Assembly (NCBI GenBank): GCA_026399015.1
Contig: JAPLRS010000043.1
Location: 1 to 64,000 of the forward strand
From: Methylococcales bacterium
GTDB lineage: Bacteria; Pseudomonadota; Gammaproteobacteria; Methylococcales; Methylomonadaceae
Length of the DNA: 64,000 nt
Direction: 5' to 3'
The notes under the pieces were generated by a model. That model was not told the origin of the DNA and searched no databases. It was given only the letters and a program-made list of their open reading frames with translations. This document shows, piece by piece, positions 15,895 through 24,447 of this stretch (position 1 is its first letter; every line of letters begins with the position of its first letter). The position numbers and the translations under genes were made by a program.

Positions 15895-16653
15895 ATGGAA
15901 CAGTTTTCAAAGTTACTAATTTCATTAATATCTTTTTTCTTAATAGCTTGTTCAACGCCTGCTCAATCACAGAAAGCTTACAGAGAAGATCCTAATAGGC
16001 ATGAGAATAATACTTCGCCCATTCTCAACGTATCAACTAAACCTGAAGCTAAAAAAATTCTATTTATAGGTGATTCTCATGCAGTTGGTTTGTTTGGAAA
16101 AGAATTATTTGATAGGTTGCATAATAAATTCCCAGAAAGTGAATTATATTTTTATGCAGTTTGTGGCAGTTCCCCTCGTTGGTGGATCAACAGTCATGAA
16201 ACAAAGTGCGGATATTGGCAATTAGAATCTAATGGCCATGAAATAAAAACAAAACAGGCTTTTACTCCTGATTTAAAAGCGCTGTTACATAATATAAAAC
16301 CGAATTTAGTGATTGTGGAACAAGGTACAAATTTAATTAAACTTAAAACTGAAGATGTAAAACAGGAAGTTATTGAATTAATAGATTTTATTAAGGCAAC
16401 GACCCCGGCAAAGATATTCTGGATAGGTCCTCCTGATGCAAGAATCTATTCAAAAAAAGCACTTAAATCCACGTTTTTAGCAATGTCAAAAGCCTGTGCG
16501 GGACAGAAGCCCAAAATAATATTAATAGACAGTAGAAAAGTGACCCATTATCCAGCATCGGCAAAGGATGGTATTCATTACAATGGAATACAAGGGGAGT
16601 TGGAGCATATTAAATGGGCAACAAAAGTCGCAAACGTAATTAATTTAAAATAA
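15895..16653 (+). CDS. SGNH-hydrolase-like lipoprotein
   Basis: 252 residues with a lipoprotein signal (SFFLIACS, acylated Cys about residue 19). The SGNH fold is indicated by ILFIGDSHAVGLFGKELFD (catalytic Ser), a weak GTN in EQGTNLIKL, and KDGIHYNG with the Asp-x-x-His pair near the C-terminus. Such proteins transfer or remove acetyl groups on cell-wall or surface polysaccharide. It abuts the acyltransferase-SGNH fusion gene that starts right after its stop codon, so the two likely act together in the periplasm. Confidence 0.8.
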   Translation: MEQFSKLLISLISFFLIACSTPAQSQKAYREDPNRHENNTSPILNVSTKPEAKKILFIGDSHAVGLFGKELFDRLHNKFPESELYFYAVCGSSPRWWINSHETKCGYWQLESNGHEIKTKQAFTPDLKALLHNIKPNLVIVEQGTNLIKLKTEDVKQEVIELIDFIKATTPAKIFWIGPPDARIYSKKALKSTFLAMSKACAGQKPKIILIDSRKVTHYPASAKDGIHYNGIQGELEHIKWATKVANVINLK

Positions 16654-18675
16654 ATGTTAGAAAATAAAAAAATGGGGTATTTAGGGTTTCTAGATGGCTT
16701 ACGCGCGTTATCAATCATTTTTGTGGTTATTTATCATTACAATAATGCTTGGCTTAAAGGCGGATTCTTAGGCGTTGATATTTTTTTTGTTATAAGTGGT
16801 TTTATTATTACGCAGCTTTTATACACTGAATATCAGCACAATAAAAAGATTTCATTCAGCTCATTCTATGTGAGGCGCTTTCATAGAATTTTGCCAGCAA
16901 TGATTATATTAATTGCTACTATTTTGATTTTTAGTTATGTAAAAAATAGCGCTAGTATTGAACAAACGTTAAAGGATGCGCCAGCTTCTTTATTGTTCTT
17001 TTTAAATTGGAAGTATATATTTACCAATAATTCATATTTCGCTACGACTGAAACGCCACCCTTATTAGAGCATTTGTGGTCCTTATCTATAGAGTTTCAA
17101 TTCTACATCTTGTGGCCATTTATTTTTTCTTGGTTAATTAAACGTAATCCAAAAGTTGCTATTTACTTTGCGGGTGTTTTTGCGCTTTCGTCTTATTTAT
17201 ATATGGGGTTGTCGTATGAGCCAGATTTAACGGATAAAACCTATTTTGATACCTTCTGTCGTGCTGGTGCTTTTTTTATGGGTGCCGCGACCAATTTGAT
17301 TTTTAATGAATACAGTTCAGTTATACATTTTAAACTTAAAACTGCTTTACGCCGCCTCTTTTACCCGGCTTTAGCGGGTATTATTTTTCTTAGTTATACT
17401 CTTGATGAACAATCATTAGCATTGTTTCAGTATGGTTTTTTTGTAAACGCCCTTCTAGTCTCAATTCTCTTAATCTCATCACTCGTTATACTAGCTGAAA
17501 GAGGGCGTTCGACGATTCTTGATAATGGATTACTAAGAAAGATTGGCGTGATTTCATACAGTCTATATTTATGGCATTGGCCAATTATATGTTCTACAAA
17601 TCAATTAAATGAATTTGAATTTATAAAAACTAATAACCTTCAATATATTCATTTTGCGCTTGTGCTCTTTTTAACATTCAGCGCTGCGATCACGTCTTAT
17701 TATTTAATAGAAAAACCATTTAGAGGTGTTAAAAAATTATCTACCTTAACTGCGATCACTGGCTTAGTGATTTTATTAGTCGCTGTACAGTTATTTCCTG
17801 CTCAAACACCTATTGAGACGTTTAATGTAGAAGAAAATTTAAATGTTATAAACTCCGCAGGATCTAATGCACAGAACATAAATGTCGATATGAATGAGGG
17901 TTTGACTAAAAATAATCCTGTAACGGTTATAGAACAAAATTCAGCTTCAATAAATACCTTAAATTCGAATGATTCAAATTTACAAAACATCAGCGCCGAT
18001 AAAAGCGAAGATTTAAATAAAAATAGTCCCGCAATAGTTAAAGAAGTTCCGGATACTGTAAATAAAGAAAAGCCGAAGCAAGCAAGAGGTGGGGCTTTTT
18101 TCAAGCGCAACGACATTGCACATACCTATCAGGAAAATGGTTATCTAGAGAGGGTGTATGTGGATAAATCTAAGAGTAAAAAAAGAAAAATTTATGCGAT
18201 CGGTGATTCGGTTATGCTTGGAGCATCAGACGCTTTATTAAAAACGGTTCCCTGTTTAAATATTGATGCAAAAGTTGGGCGTGGACTTATTGACGCAATG
18301 TCGGTGATAGATCAAGCTAATAACGCAAATATTACGCCCGAAATATATATTATTCATATTGGTAACAACGAGTTACTTTCTCAAGATAAGCTTAAAAGAT
18401 TAAATTCATTCCTTGATCAAAATACTAAGATAATATTTTTAAATCTTAAACTACCACGTAACTATGAATCAACTAATAATAATGAAATTGTGAGTTTTGT
18501 TGAAATGCATCCGGATAAGGTATTTTTGATTGATTGGAAGAGTTATAGCAGTGATATGCCGAATATTTTTTGGAAAGACGGTATCCATTTAAATAGAACC
18601 GGTACGACGGAATATTCTGCTCTTATTAGCAGAAAATTATATGATCTAGATGTTGAATGTCATGGGGACTTTTGA
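16654..18675 (+). CDS. Acyltransferase-3 / SGNH fusion (OafA-like)
   Basis: 673 residues. Residues 1-370 form an acyltransferase-3 membrane domain with about ten spans (GYLGFLDGLRALSIIFVVIY with catalytic-type His after it, GGFLGVDIFFVISGF, PPLLEHLWSLSIEFQFY). A periplasmic SGNH domain follows (IYAIGDSVMLGASDAL, IIHIGNNELL, WKDGIHLNRTG). They are joined by a linker of roughly 120 residues carrying two imperfect copies of an Asn-rich unit beginning SNAQNINVDMNEGL and SNLQNISADKSEDL. This architecture O-acetylates lipopolysaccharide or exopolysaccharide. The ATG sits immediately after the preceding stop. Confidence 0.92.
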   Translation: MLENKKMGYLGFLDGLRALSIIFVVIYHYNNAWLKGGFLGVDIFFVISGFIITQLLYTEYQHNKKISFSSFYVRRFHRILPAMIILIATILIFSYVKNSASIEQTLKDAPASLLFFLNWKYIFTNNSYFATTETPPLLEHLWSLSIEFQFYILWPFIFSWLIKRNPKVAIYFAGVFALSSYLYMGLSYEPDLTDKTYFDTFCRAGAFFMGAATNLIFNEYSSVIHFKLKTALRRLFYPALAGIIFLSYTLDEQSLALFQYGFFVNALLVSILLISSLVILAERGRSTILDNGLLRKIGVISYSLYLWHWPIICSTNQLNEFEFIKTNNLQYIHFALVLFLTFSAAITSYYLIEKPFRGVKKLSTLTAITGLVILLVAVQLFPAQTPIETFNVEENLNVINSAGSNAQNINVDMNEGLTKNNPVTVIEQNSASINTLNSNDSNLQNISADKSEDLNKNSPAIVKEVPDTVNKEKPKQARGGAFFKRNDIAHTYQENGYLERVYVDKSKSKKRKIYAIGDSVMLGASDALLKTVPCLNIDAKVGRGLIDAMSVIDQANNANITPEIYIIHIGNNELLSQDKLKRLNSFLDQNTKIIFLNLKLPRNYESTNNNEIVSFVEMHPDKVFLIDWKSYSSDMPNIFWKDGIHLNRTGTTEYSALISRKLYDLDVECHGDF

Positions 18676-18688
18676 TTAAGTCATAAAA

Positions 18689-18720
18689 AAAGCCAGATGT
18701 ATTGCGCATCTAGCTTTAAT
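18689..18720. terminator. Terminator between convergent genes
   Basis: Stem AAAGCCAGATG / CATCTAGCTTT with one mismatch and a 7-base loop, preceded by AAAAAA and followed by TTTAATT. It serves the acyltransferase gene and, read from the other strand, the FN3 gene. Confidence 0.7.
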
Positions 18721-18744
18721 TAGAACGGTTACATCTAAGAACAT

Positions 18745-19389
18745 TTATAAAGCGACTATACTCAGTGGTTCAGTCCATACACCAGCACCATTAGTACCAA
18801 TGGCTCTTACACGCACCCAATAAGTTTTTTTAGAGATTAAGTTATCTAATTGTATGTGAGTTGCCGTTGTTGATGACAGCACATGTTTCCAGTTAGCTTC
18901 AATTAATGGATCTAATTCTGTTAGTTGAACTTCATAACTACCGGCCCCCTCTAAGCGACTAACTTTAACATCTACAATGCAGGGTAGTGCGCTACGAGAT
19001 AATTGAAAATCAGCCGGTGCTGGTAATGGATCAACACCACTGGTATGAGTAAGATCATTACGCAAATCATAGCCAGTGGTTTCTAGCTTAGCGATACTGC
19101 CTTGCGCAATTAATTCAAAATAAGGTGCTAATTGTTTTAGCATATTAGTTAAAGTTACGCGCCGATTGTCTCGTAAGCCTACTTTGATAACATCCTTATT
19201 TATAGCGTCATGATACGCTGTTTCATAATCCTTAAGCGCAAGTGCTAATGCCGTTAAGTTTGGAACCTGAGTTAACCAAGGTTCTGGATAGTTAATGTTA
19301 GTGGTAACTGATGACACGATAGTGCCGGATTTGGTTAAAAAATCGGGTTCGTTTAAATGATCAAACGAAATAATGAGTTTTGCTTGCAT
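18745..19389 (-). CDS. Fibronectin type III domain protein
   Basis: 214 residues without a signal peptide. The first ~110 residues are helical and unrecognised (VPNLTALALALKDYETAYHD, DNRRVTLTNMLKQLAPYFEL). The C-terminal ~95 residues form a fibronectin type III-like domain: PAPADFQLSRS, ...SYEVQLTELDPLIEANWKHV, then the strands KKTYWVRVRAIGTNGAGVWTEPLSI. Such proteins occur scattered in gammaproteobacterial genomes, often near phage or mobile genes; function unknown. The gene stands alone, with about 550 bases of non-coding DNA upstream. Confidence 0.7.
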   Translation of the reverse strand: MQAKLIISFDHLNEPDFLTKSGTIVSSVTTNINYPEPWLTQVPNLTALALALKDYETAYHDAINKDVIKVGLRDNRRVTLTNMLKQLAPYFELIAQGSIAKLETTGYDLRNDLTHTSGVDPLPAPADFQLSRSALPCIVDVKVSRLEGAGSYEVQLTELDPLIEANWKHVLSSTTATHIQLDNLISKKTYWVRVRAIGTNGAGVWTEPLSIVAL

Positions 19390-19939
19390 GATTAATTCCT
19401 ATAAGGATTAAAATGGTTCAAAACCGCGCATAACTTTAAAATTCAGTTGACTCGTGGGGGGTAAGTAGACTGAGGCCCTGGTTTATGTACGCTTTTAAAA
19501 AGGTCACGGCCTCGAATTAGAGTCTAGGCTACTTCTCAATAAACACCTAATGTTATTTCAAAATAAATATTTTATTAACGAGAGAAGCCCGTTAAACTGG
19601 CGTTTAAGGCTAAATTAATTGATCAAAAAGCGTCCATTACTTTCATCATAAACCTATTTATTTTTTAAAAATTCATCCTTTATTATCAAACCAAGTAAGG
19701 ATTACTATCTTGAAGATAGAGGACGGGTATCGTTGGTTTAATGGATGTGTATTGCGATATTCATTGGATAAATATTGCAATTAATATGGTTGTGTGTCGC
19801 AGGATTAAGCCAATAGTCTAGTGATAACAAAGGACGTTTATGTTGAAACAATGGGTAATTATCACGAGTTTAATGGAAGGATTTTCTGTTGTATTGGGTA
19901 AGTATTGAGGCACAAATGGATGCTTATTGTCCTATTATC
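19390..19939. other. 550-base intergenic stretch with a nested dyad
   Basis: I see no convincing gene. The clearest structure is at 19688-19739: outer arms AAACCAA / TTGGTTT (19688-19694, 19733-19739) enclose a tight palindrome CTATCTT-G-AAGATAG (19705-19719). It also contains several short tracts repeating themes such as GTATTG and AATATTGCAATTAATA. It probably holds the promoter of the FN3 gene on the minus strand. Confidence 0.4.
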
Positions 19940-20434
19940 TTAAGTTGCCTCGTTAATTTGTCGATCAAGATTTATTTTCATGTTGGTCACTGAAATCTCA
20001 AGTAAGCGTTCTTCAACTTTGTAGTTTTCTTTATCCTTAAACCAAGATAGGACTTTAGCTAAATGCCAAATTGTAGTGCTACCTTCATGGATGGGCGATG
20101 GGAAGGATGCTCGATATTTTATATACAGATTTCGGATGTTTTGGCGACTACATCCTAAAATATCGGCAATATCAGTTAACCCAACAAAATCGGGTGTCGC
20201 TTCAATTAATTTAGCGTGCGGAATTACTTTTTTGACATCGTTTAGCGCACTTGAAACAGCCTCTGATGCTGATTTGGCCTCTCTAGTAAAGTTCATGGCG
20301 ATACGACCAGGCTGTCCAATACCGATGATCGCATCATCGCATCCTGCCTCATATAATTTGTCTAGCAAGCTATCTGGTTCGCACTCAAGGGAAGCAATAT
20401 CAAATTTTAAGGTAAAATCATATTCAAGCATCAC
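19940..20434 (-). CDS. HTH protein, candidate antitoxin of a HicA-like pair
   Basis: 164 residues. The N-terminal half resembles the small alpha/beta HicB-type fold (YDFTLKFDIASLE, AGCDDAIIGIGQPGRIAMNF, REAKSASEAVSSALNDVKKV), followed by a helix-turn-helix (LTDIADILGCSRQNIRNLYI). A domain that blocks a toxin plus a DNA-binding domain is the usual antitoxin layout. It overlaps the preceding small gene by four bases (ATGA), so the two are translationally coupled. The order toxin-then-antitoxin matches hicAB. I infer a toxin-antitoxin role; it could instead be a plain regulator. Confidence 0.65.
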   Translation of the reverse strand: MMLEYDFTLKFDIASLECEPDSLLDKLYEAGCDDAIIGIGQPGRIAMNFTREAKSASEAVSSALNDVKKVIPHAKLIEATPDFVGLTDIADILGCSRQNIRNLYIKYRASFPSPIHEGSTTIWHLAKVLSWFKDKENYKVEERLLEISVTNMKINLDRQINEAT

Positions 20435-20688
20435 TTGTTCCTCATTATTAGCGGTGTTTTTTGCATAATACAGTTATCGACAATTCGTCGAATTTGTTTG
20501 GCGTGATTTTGCGGATTTTTTGGTGTACTCCAGATACTTGCTCTACAAAATTCACCGCATCTGCATTCTTTATCATTGTATGGACAATATATTTGTCCCC
20601 ATGCATGAGAGCCACCTTCTACAACTCGCCATCCTTTATGTAATGCGTACTCTATAGCTGCCGCGATCTCTTTATTCTGATGAGGCAT
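20431..20688 (-). CDS. HicA-like small toxin candidate
   Basis: 85 residues: KGWRVVEGGSHAWGQIYCPY carries the Gly-Ser-His motif of HicA mRNA interferases (double-stranded RNA-binding-like fold), and the C-terminus STPKNPQNHAKQIRRIVDN resembles the HicA tail, where P-x-H-x-K-x-I is common. Unlike classical HicA it has a Cys cluster in the middle (CPYNDKECRCGEFC), which may bind a metal. A good ribosome site (AAGGA) precedes the ATG. RNA cleavage is an inference from the motif and the paired gene. Confidence 0.62.
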   Translation of the reverse strand: MPHQNKEIAAAIEYALHKGWRVVEGGSHAWGQIYCPYNDKECRCGEFCRASIWSTPKNPQNHAKQIRRIVDNCIMQKTPLIMRNK

Positions 20689-20708
20689 TATTATTCCTTA
20701 GTGTAGTG

Positions 20709-20749
20709 ATTATAGTAGACTGGCTATCAATGATTGTCAATTGACAATC
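20709..20749 (-). promoter_or_regulatory. Promoter with 18-bp palindromic operator
   Basis: A perfect 18-bp palindrome GATTGTCAATTGACAATC lies at 20732-20749, upstream of the HicA-like gene. On the minus strand its second half contributes a consensus -35 TTGACA; TACTAT (17-base spacing) or the overlapping TATAAT forms the -10. A repressor on the palindrome would block RNA polymerase, the standard autoregulation of toxin-antitoxin operons by the HTH antitoxin. Confidence 0.75.
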
Positions 20750-20837
20750 TAAAAGTGAAGGGTTTGAGGTGTATTATCGATTCGTAAAGTGATGAGCTTA
20801 ATAACACATCCGTGTGTTATTAAAGTTTGGAGCGGTG

Positions 20838-21233
20838 TTATCTAATAACTTTGTGTCCACGGCCACTCATGCAGTTGTTGTAGGCGCTTTTGTATTTTTC
20901 TTCTGCACTTAAGCCTTTGTAAGCACCGCCACCTAGACCACCAGCAGCTGCACCAAGTGCTGCACCCATGCCGGCACTACCAGTAATGGCACCTAATAAT
21001 GCGCCACCCGCAGCACCTGCTAAGGCACCTGTGCCAGCACCAATTGCAGTTTCTGTTGCTGTGCCACCAGAAGCTTGTGCCGCTAATTGTTTGCACTCAG
21101 CCATGTCTTGATTAATTCTGTATGCGTTAGGATCGTTGTATGCATCAACGGTTGGTGTCCAACCACCTTGACTAGCGCAGGCGGTTAATAAAATGCTACC
21201 GATTAAAACACTACTGGTTGTTAGTTTTTTCAT
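20838..21233 (-). CDS. Glycine-zipper outer-membrane lipoprotein
   Basis: 131 residues. Lipoprotein signal ending LLTAC (acylated Cys about residue 19), then a soluble part (DPNAYRINQDMAECKQLAAQ) and a long Gly/Ala glycine-zipper region, residues about 60-105 (AIGAGTGALAGAAGGALLGA and following), typical of SlyB/YMGG-like envelope proteins. Ends with a small Cys-containing tail (YNNCMSGRGHKVI). Likely inserted in the outer membrane, with a structural or stress role; not in an obvious operon. Confidence 0.85.
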   Translation of the reverse strand: MKKLTTSSVLIGSILLTACASQGGWTPTVDAYNDPNAYRINQDMAECKQLAAQASGGTATETAIGAGTGALAGAAGGALLGAITGSAGMGAALGAAAGGLGGGAYKGLSAEEKYKSAYNNCMSGRGHKVIR

Positions 21234-21274
21234 GTTGATTACCTGTGAAAGTTAATGAAGAGCGAAAGCCCGTA

Positions 21275-23758
21275 TTATAAGTCTCTTAAGACGCGTAGCG
21301 GCGGTTTATTAATTACTTGCTTTACGCCAAGCAGACCTACTAGACTTACAAAAATAGCCCCCATGCAAGGAATTAGTATGCTTAGGGTTAGGCTGAATTG
21401 ATATTCTATATTCATTAGGTAGGTATACAAAGCATAAATAATTGTTTCTGATATTACGACTGCAAAACCACCTGAAATTAAACCCAGCATACCAAATTCT
21501 ATCCATTGGGTTTTTCTTAAAAAACCACGAGTAGCGCCAAATGTGCGCATTAAGGCGCCTTCGTATATGCGACTGTCTAAGCTGGCATAAACCGCGGCAA
21601 ATAACACGGTAAAGCCTGCCATTAAGGCAAAATAGAGTAAATAATTGATTGCCTGCGTGAGTTGTGTAAGTAGATTTTTAAATTGTTTAAGAATTAGATC
21701 AACTTCTAAAATAGTGGTGCTAGGGTATTTTTTAACCAAACTATTTAGTAAATCTTTTTGGGTTTCTGGTAAATAAAAGCTAGTAATAAAAGTGTAGGGA
21801 TATTTGTTTAAGGTGCCAGGTGAAAAGACCATGTAAAAATTCGGTTTCATGGTGTCCCATCTTAATTCTCGCAGGCTCGTTACAGTGGCAAGTACTTGTT
21901 GATTATCAATACTAAAAGTTAATTGATCGCCCAGTTTTATTTTTAAATTATCCGCTAGCTTTTTTTCTACGGATACCGCATTGGCTTGGTCAGCAGTCCA
22001 CCAACTGCCCGACACTAGCTTATTATCCTCTGGGATCTCTTCGGTCCAAGTTAAGCTTAATTCTCTATGGGTCGCGTTTTCACCTTGTGAATCTTTGCTG
22101 ACAAATTGTTGCACAGGTGTGTGATTAATCTCCGTTAAGCGTCCTCTAACAACGGGATAAAATTGACTGCCCTGTATGGCGTGTTGTTGTAAGTCGTTTT
22201 TAAATTCAGCTTGTTGTCCGGGAAAGATATTCAGCGCAAAGTGATTGGGTGCATTATCAGGTAATTGTTGTTGCCAATTATTGATTAAATCAGTGCGTAC
22301 CGTAAAACTAAGTACCATCGCAGCTAGGGTTAAACTAAAGGCCAATATTTGACTGATGCTGGCTTGTTGATTTCTAAGTAAACCTTGTAAGCCAAAGCGC
22401 CAAGTTAAGTTCATTTTAGGAATTAATACGCGGATAAGTCTTAATAATCCGTATATTAAGCCACCTAATAGGATAAGTGTGCCTAAGCCCGCGCCTAAAA
22501 TACTCGCAGTCATTTTTACATCATTGGTATAACGCCCTATAAGTAGACCAATAATACTGGTTGAGAATAAATAAACTAACCAAGCACTCAGCGGTAAGGG
22601 TTCTAAATCGCGTCTTAACACGCGTAAAGGTGAGACTTGTTTAAGGCGTAATAAGGGCGGTAAGGCAAATGTAAATAACACGCCTAAGCCAATAACAAAG
22701 CCAAATGCTAAGGCAGAGAGGTTAGGATCAACGATTTGTTGGGGTAATAAATCTTTTAAAAGTTTAAATAAGGCGGCTTGAGCAAGCCAGCCTAATAAAC
22801 AGCCTAGGGCACTTGTTAATAGTCCCAAGACAATAAATTGACTGCTATATAGCCAGAGTATTTCAGTTTGTTGGCATCCCAAACACCTTAATAAGGCGGT
22901 CGCGTCAAAATGTCGCTCTGTATAACGGCGTGTAGCCATGGCAATCGCGACACCTGAAATTAATATCACCAGAATACTCGATAGACCTAAATAGCGTTTG
23001 GCGCGAATTAAAGCCGTGCCCAGTTCAGGTCGGTCTTCATGAATATCCATGACCTTTTGTGATGGGTTGAGTTGCGGTTTTAGCCAGTGTTTAAAGGCAA
23101 TGATAGCGGCTTCATTGCCACTAAACTGAAAGAAATAATGCACATGACTACCCGGTTGGATAATACCGGTAGCGTTTAAATCGGCATCATTAAGCATGAC
23201 GCGAGGCGAAAAGCTGTAAAAATCGCCTTTTTTATCGGGTTCATAAGTAATAATTTTTTGTATGGTCAGTGGCTTTTCACCCACTGTTAATTTGTCACCT
23301 AACGAGAGTTTAAGCGCAGATAAAATGCGTTTTTCCACCCAAACAGTACCCGGTTCTGGGCCATGACTGGATATAACTTCGGTGGCATAATCTAGGGTCG
23401 TGGTTTTTAAAGCACCTCTTAAGGGGTAAGTGGTGCTAACGGCTTTAACCCCGGCTAAAAGTAGTTCTTCGTGTTCAATTAATACGCTAGGAAATTCTAC
23501 TGTTTGGGCGAGAGTTAAATTAAGTTGTTGCGCATGACTCTGCCAATCGGTTGCAATAGGATTTGGGCTGGCAATCACTAAATCTGCTGCCAAAAATTCA
23601 GCGGCTTGCAGGGTCATCGTGCGTTGCAAGCGATCTGAAAATAAGGTGATGGTCGTTGAGCTGGTGACAGCAATTAACAAGGCGAATATTAAGATAGTTA
23701 ATTCGCCTGAGCGACTTTCGCGCCATAAAAGTCGTAAGGCTAAGTTAAATCGACTCAT
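21275..23758 (-). CDS. ybbP: FtsX-like ABC permease YbbP
   Basis: 827 residues. MacB/FtsX-type permease with an N-terminal span, a large periplasmic domain, three spans (about 265-390), a second periplasmic domain and a C-terminal trio of spans containing DSRIYEGALMRTFGATRGFL, typical of FtsX domains. It partners the adjacent ATPase, overlapping by four bases, and the pair faces tesA as in E. coli ybbA-ybbP. YbbAP-type systems are thought to extract or move hydrophobic compounds or lipoproteins rather than import nutrients. Confidence 0.92.
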   Translation of the reverse strand: MSRFNLALRLLWRESRSGELTILIFALLIAVTSSTTITLFSDRLQRTMTLQAAEFLAADLVIASPNPIATDWQSHAQQLNLTLAQTVEFPSVLIEHEELLLAGVKAVSTTYPLRGALKTTTLDYATEVISSHGPEPGTVWVEKRILSALKLSLGDKLTVGEKPLTIQKIITYEPDKKGDFYSFSPRVMLNDADLNATGIIQPGSHVHYFFQFSGNEAAIIAFKHWLKPQLNPSQKVMDIHEDRPELGTALIRAKRYLGLSSILVILISGVAIAMATRRYTERHFDATALLRCLGCQQTEILWLYSSQFIVLGLLTSALGCLLGWLAQAALFKLLKDLLPQQIVDPNLSALAFGFVIGLGVLFTFALPPLLRLKQVSPLRVLRRDLEPLPLSAWLVYLFSTSIIGLLIGRYTNDVKMTASILGAGLGTLILLGGLIYGLLRLIRVLIPKMNLTWRFGLQGLLRNQQASISQILAFSLTLAAMVLSFTVRTDLINNWQQQLPDNAPNHFALNIFPGQQAEFKNDLQQHAIQGSQFYPVVRGRLTEINHTPVQQFVSKDSQGENATHRELSLTWTEEIPEDNKLVSGSWWTADQANAVSVEKKLADNLKIKLGDQLTFSIDNQQVLATVTSLRELRWDTMKPNFYMVFSPGTLNKYPYTFITSFYLPETQKDLLNSLVKKYPSTTILEVDLILKQFKNLLTQLTQAINYLLYFALMAGFTVLFAAVYASLDSRIYEGALMRTFGATRGFLRKTQWIEFGMLGLISGGFAVVISETIIYALYTYLMNIEYQFSLTLSILIPCMGAIFVSLVGLLGVKQVINKPPLRVLRDL

Positions 23759-24447
23759 ACTTGTTGCCCTGCTTCAATTTTAATGGTGCGTTGACAACGC
23801 GCTGCTAGTATAGGGTCGTGGGTGACTAACACTAGCGTGGTTTGGGTTTCAGTGTTTAATTCAAACAGTAAATTAATGATGGCTTCACCGGTTTTACGAT
23901 CTAAATTACCGGTGGGTTCATCGGCAAATAAAATGCGCGGTTTAGTGGCAAAGGCTCTTGCTAAAGCAACTCTTTGTTGCTCGCCACCTGAGAGTTGTTT
24001 AGGGGTATGTGTTAAGCGATGCCCTAGGCCAACGCGAGTAAGTAAGGCGCTGGCGGTGACTTTTGCATCTTTGTCGCCTCTTAGTTCTAAAGGCAACATC
24101 ACATTTTCTAGGGCGGTTAGGCCTTGTAATAACTGAAAGGATTGAAAAACAAAGCCAATTAACTCATTACGGATAGCGGCTCTGCCATCTTCATTCATGT
24201 CAGTTAAGACTTTTTCATTGAGTTTAATACTGCCTGTTGTTGGAGTATCTAAGCCCGCTAATAAGCCTATAAGAGTCGATTTGCCGGAACCTGATTCCCC
24301 AATAATCGCGATGCTTTCTCCTGAGTTGATTACCAAATCTATCGATGACAAGATATGCAACGTTCCTTCAGCGGTGATCACCGATTTACCAAGAGCTTCT
24401 GTTACTATAATTGGCTTTTTAATTTGTTTAATTTGAGTATCTAGCAT
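23755..24447 (-). CDS. ybbA: ABC transporter ATPase YbbA
   Basis: LolD/MacB-type ATPase. Walker A IIGESGSGKST, Q-loop GFVFQSFQLLQGLTALENVM, signature LSGGEQQRVALARA, Walker B ILFADEPTGNLD and switch His in VTHDPIL are all intact. I start at ATG 24447 (about 230 residues, MLDTQIKQIKK), which overlaps the first base pairs of the divergent tesA start; an ATG at 24504 would add 19 residues that read through tesA coding sequence on the other strand. Confidence 0.92.
   Translation of the reverse strand: MLDTQIKQIKKPIIVTEALGKSVITAEGTLHILSSIDLVINSGESIAIIGESGSGKSTLIGLLAGLDTPTTGSIKLNEKVLTDMNEDGRAAIRNELIGFVFQSFQLLQGLTALENVMLPLELRGDKDAKVTASALLTRVGLGHRLTHTPKQLSGGEQQRVALARAFATKPRILFADEPTGNLDRKTGEAIINLLFELNTETQTTLVLVTHDPILAARCQRTIKIEAGQQV

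Noticed and set aside
21309-21506. Extra small genes on the strands opposite or out of frame with ybbP, typA, dabA and others
   Set aside because: These frames lie wholly within well-supported genes, have no ribosome sites and no recognisable protein features.
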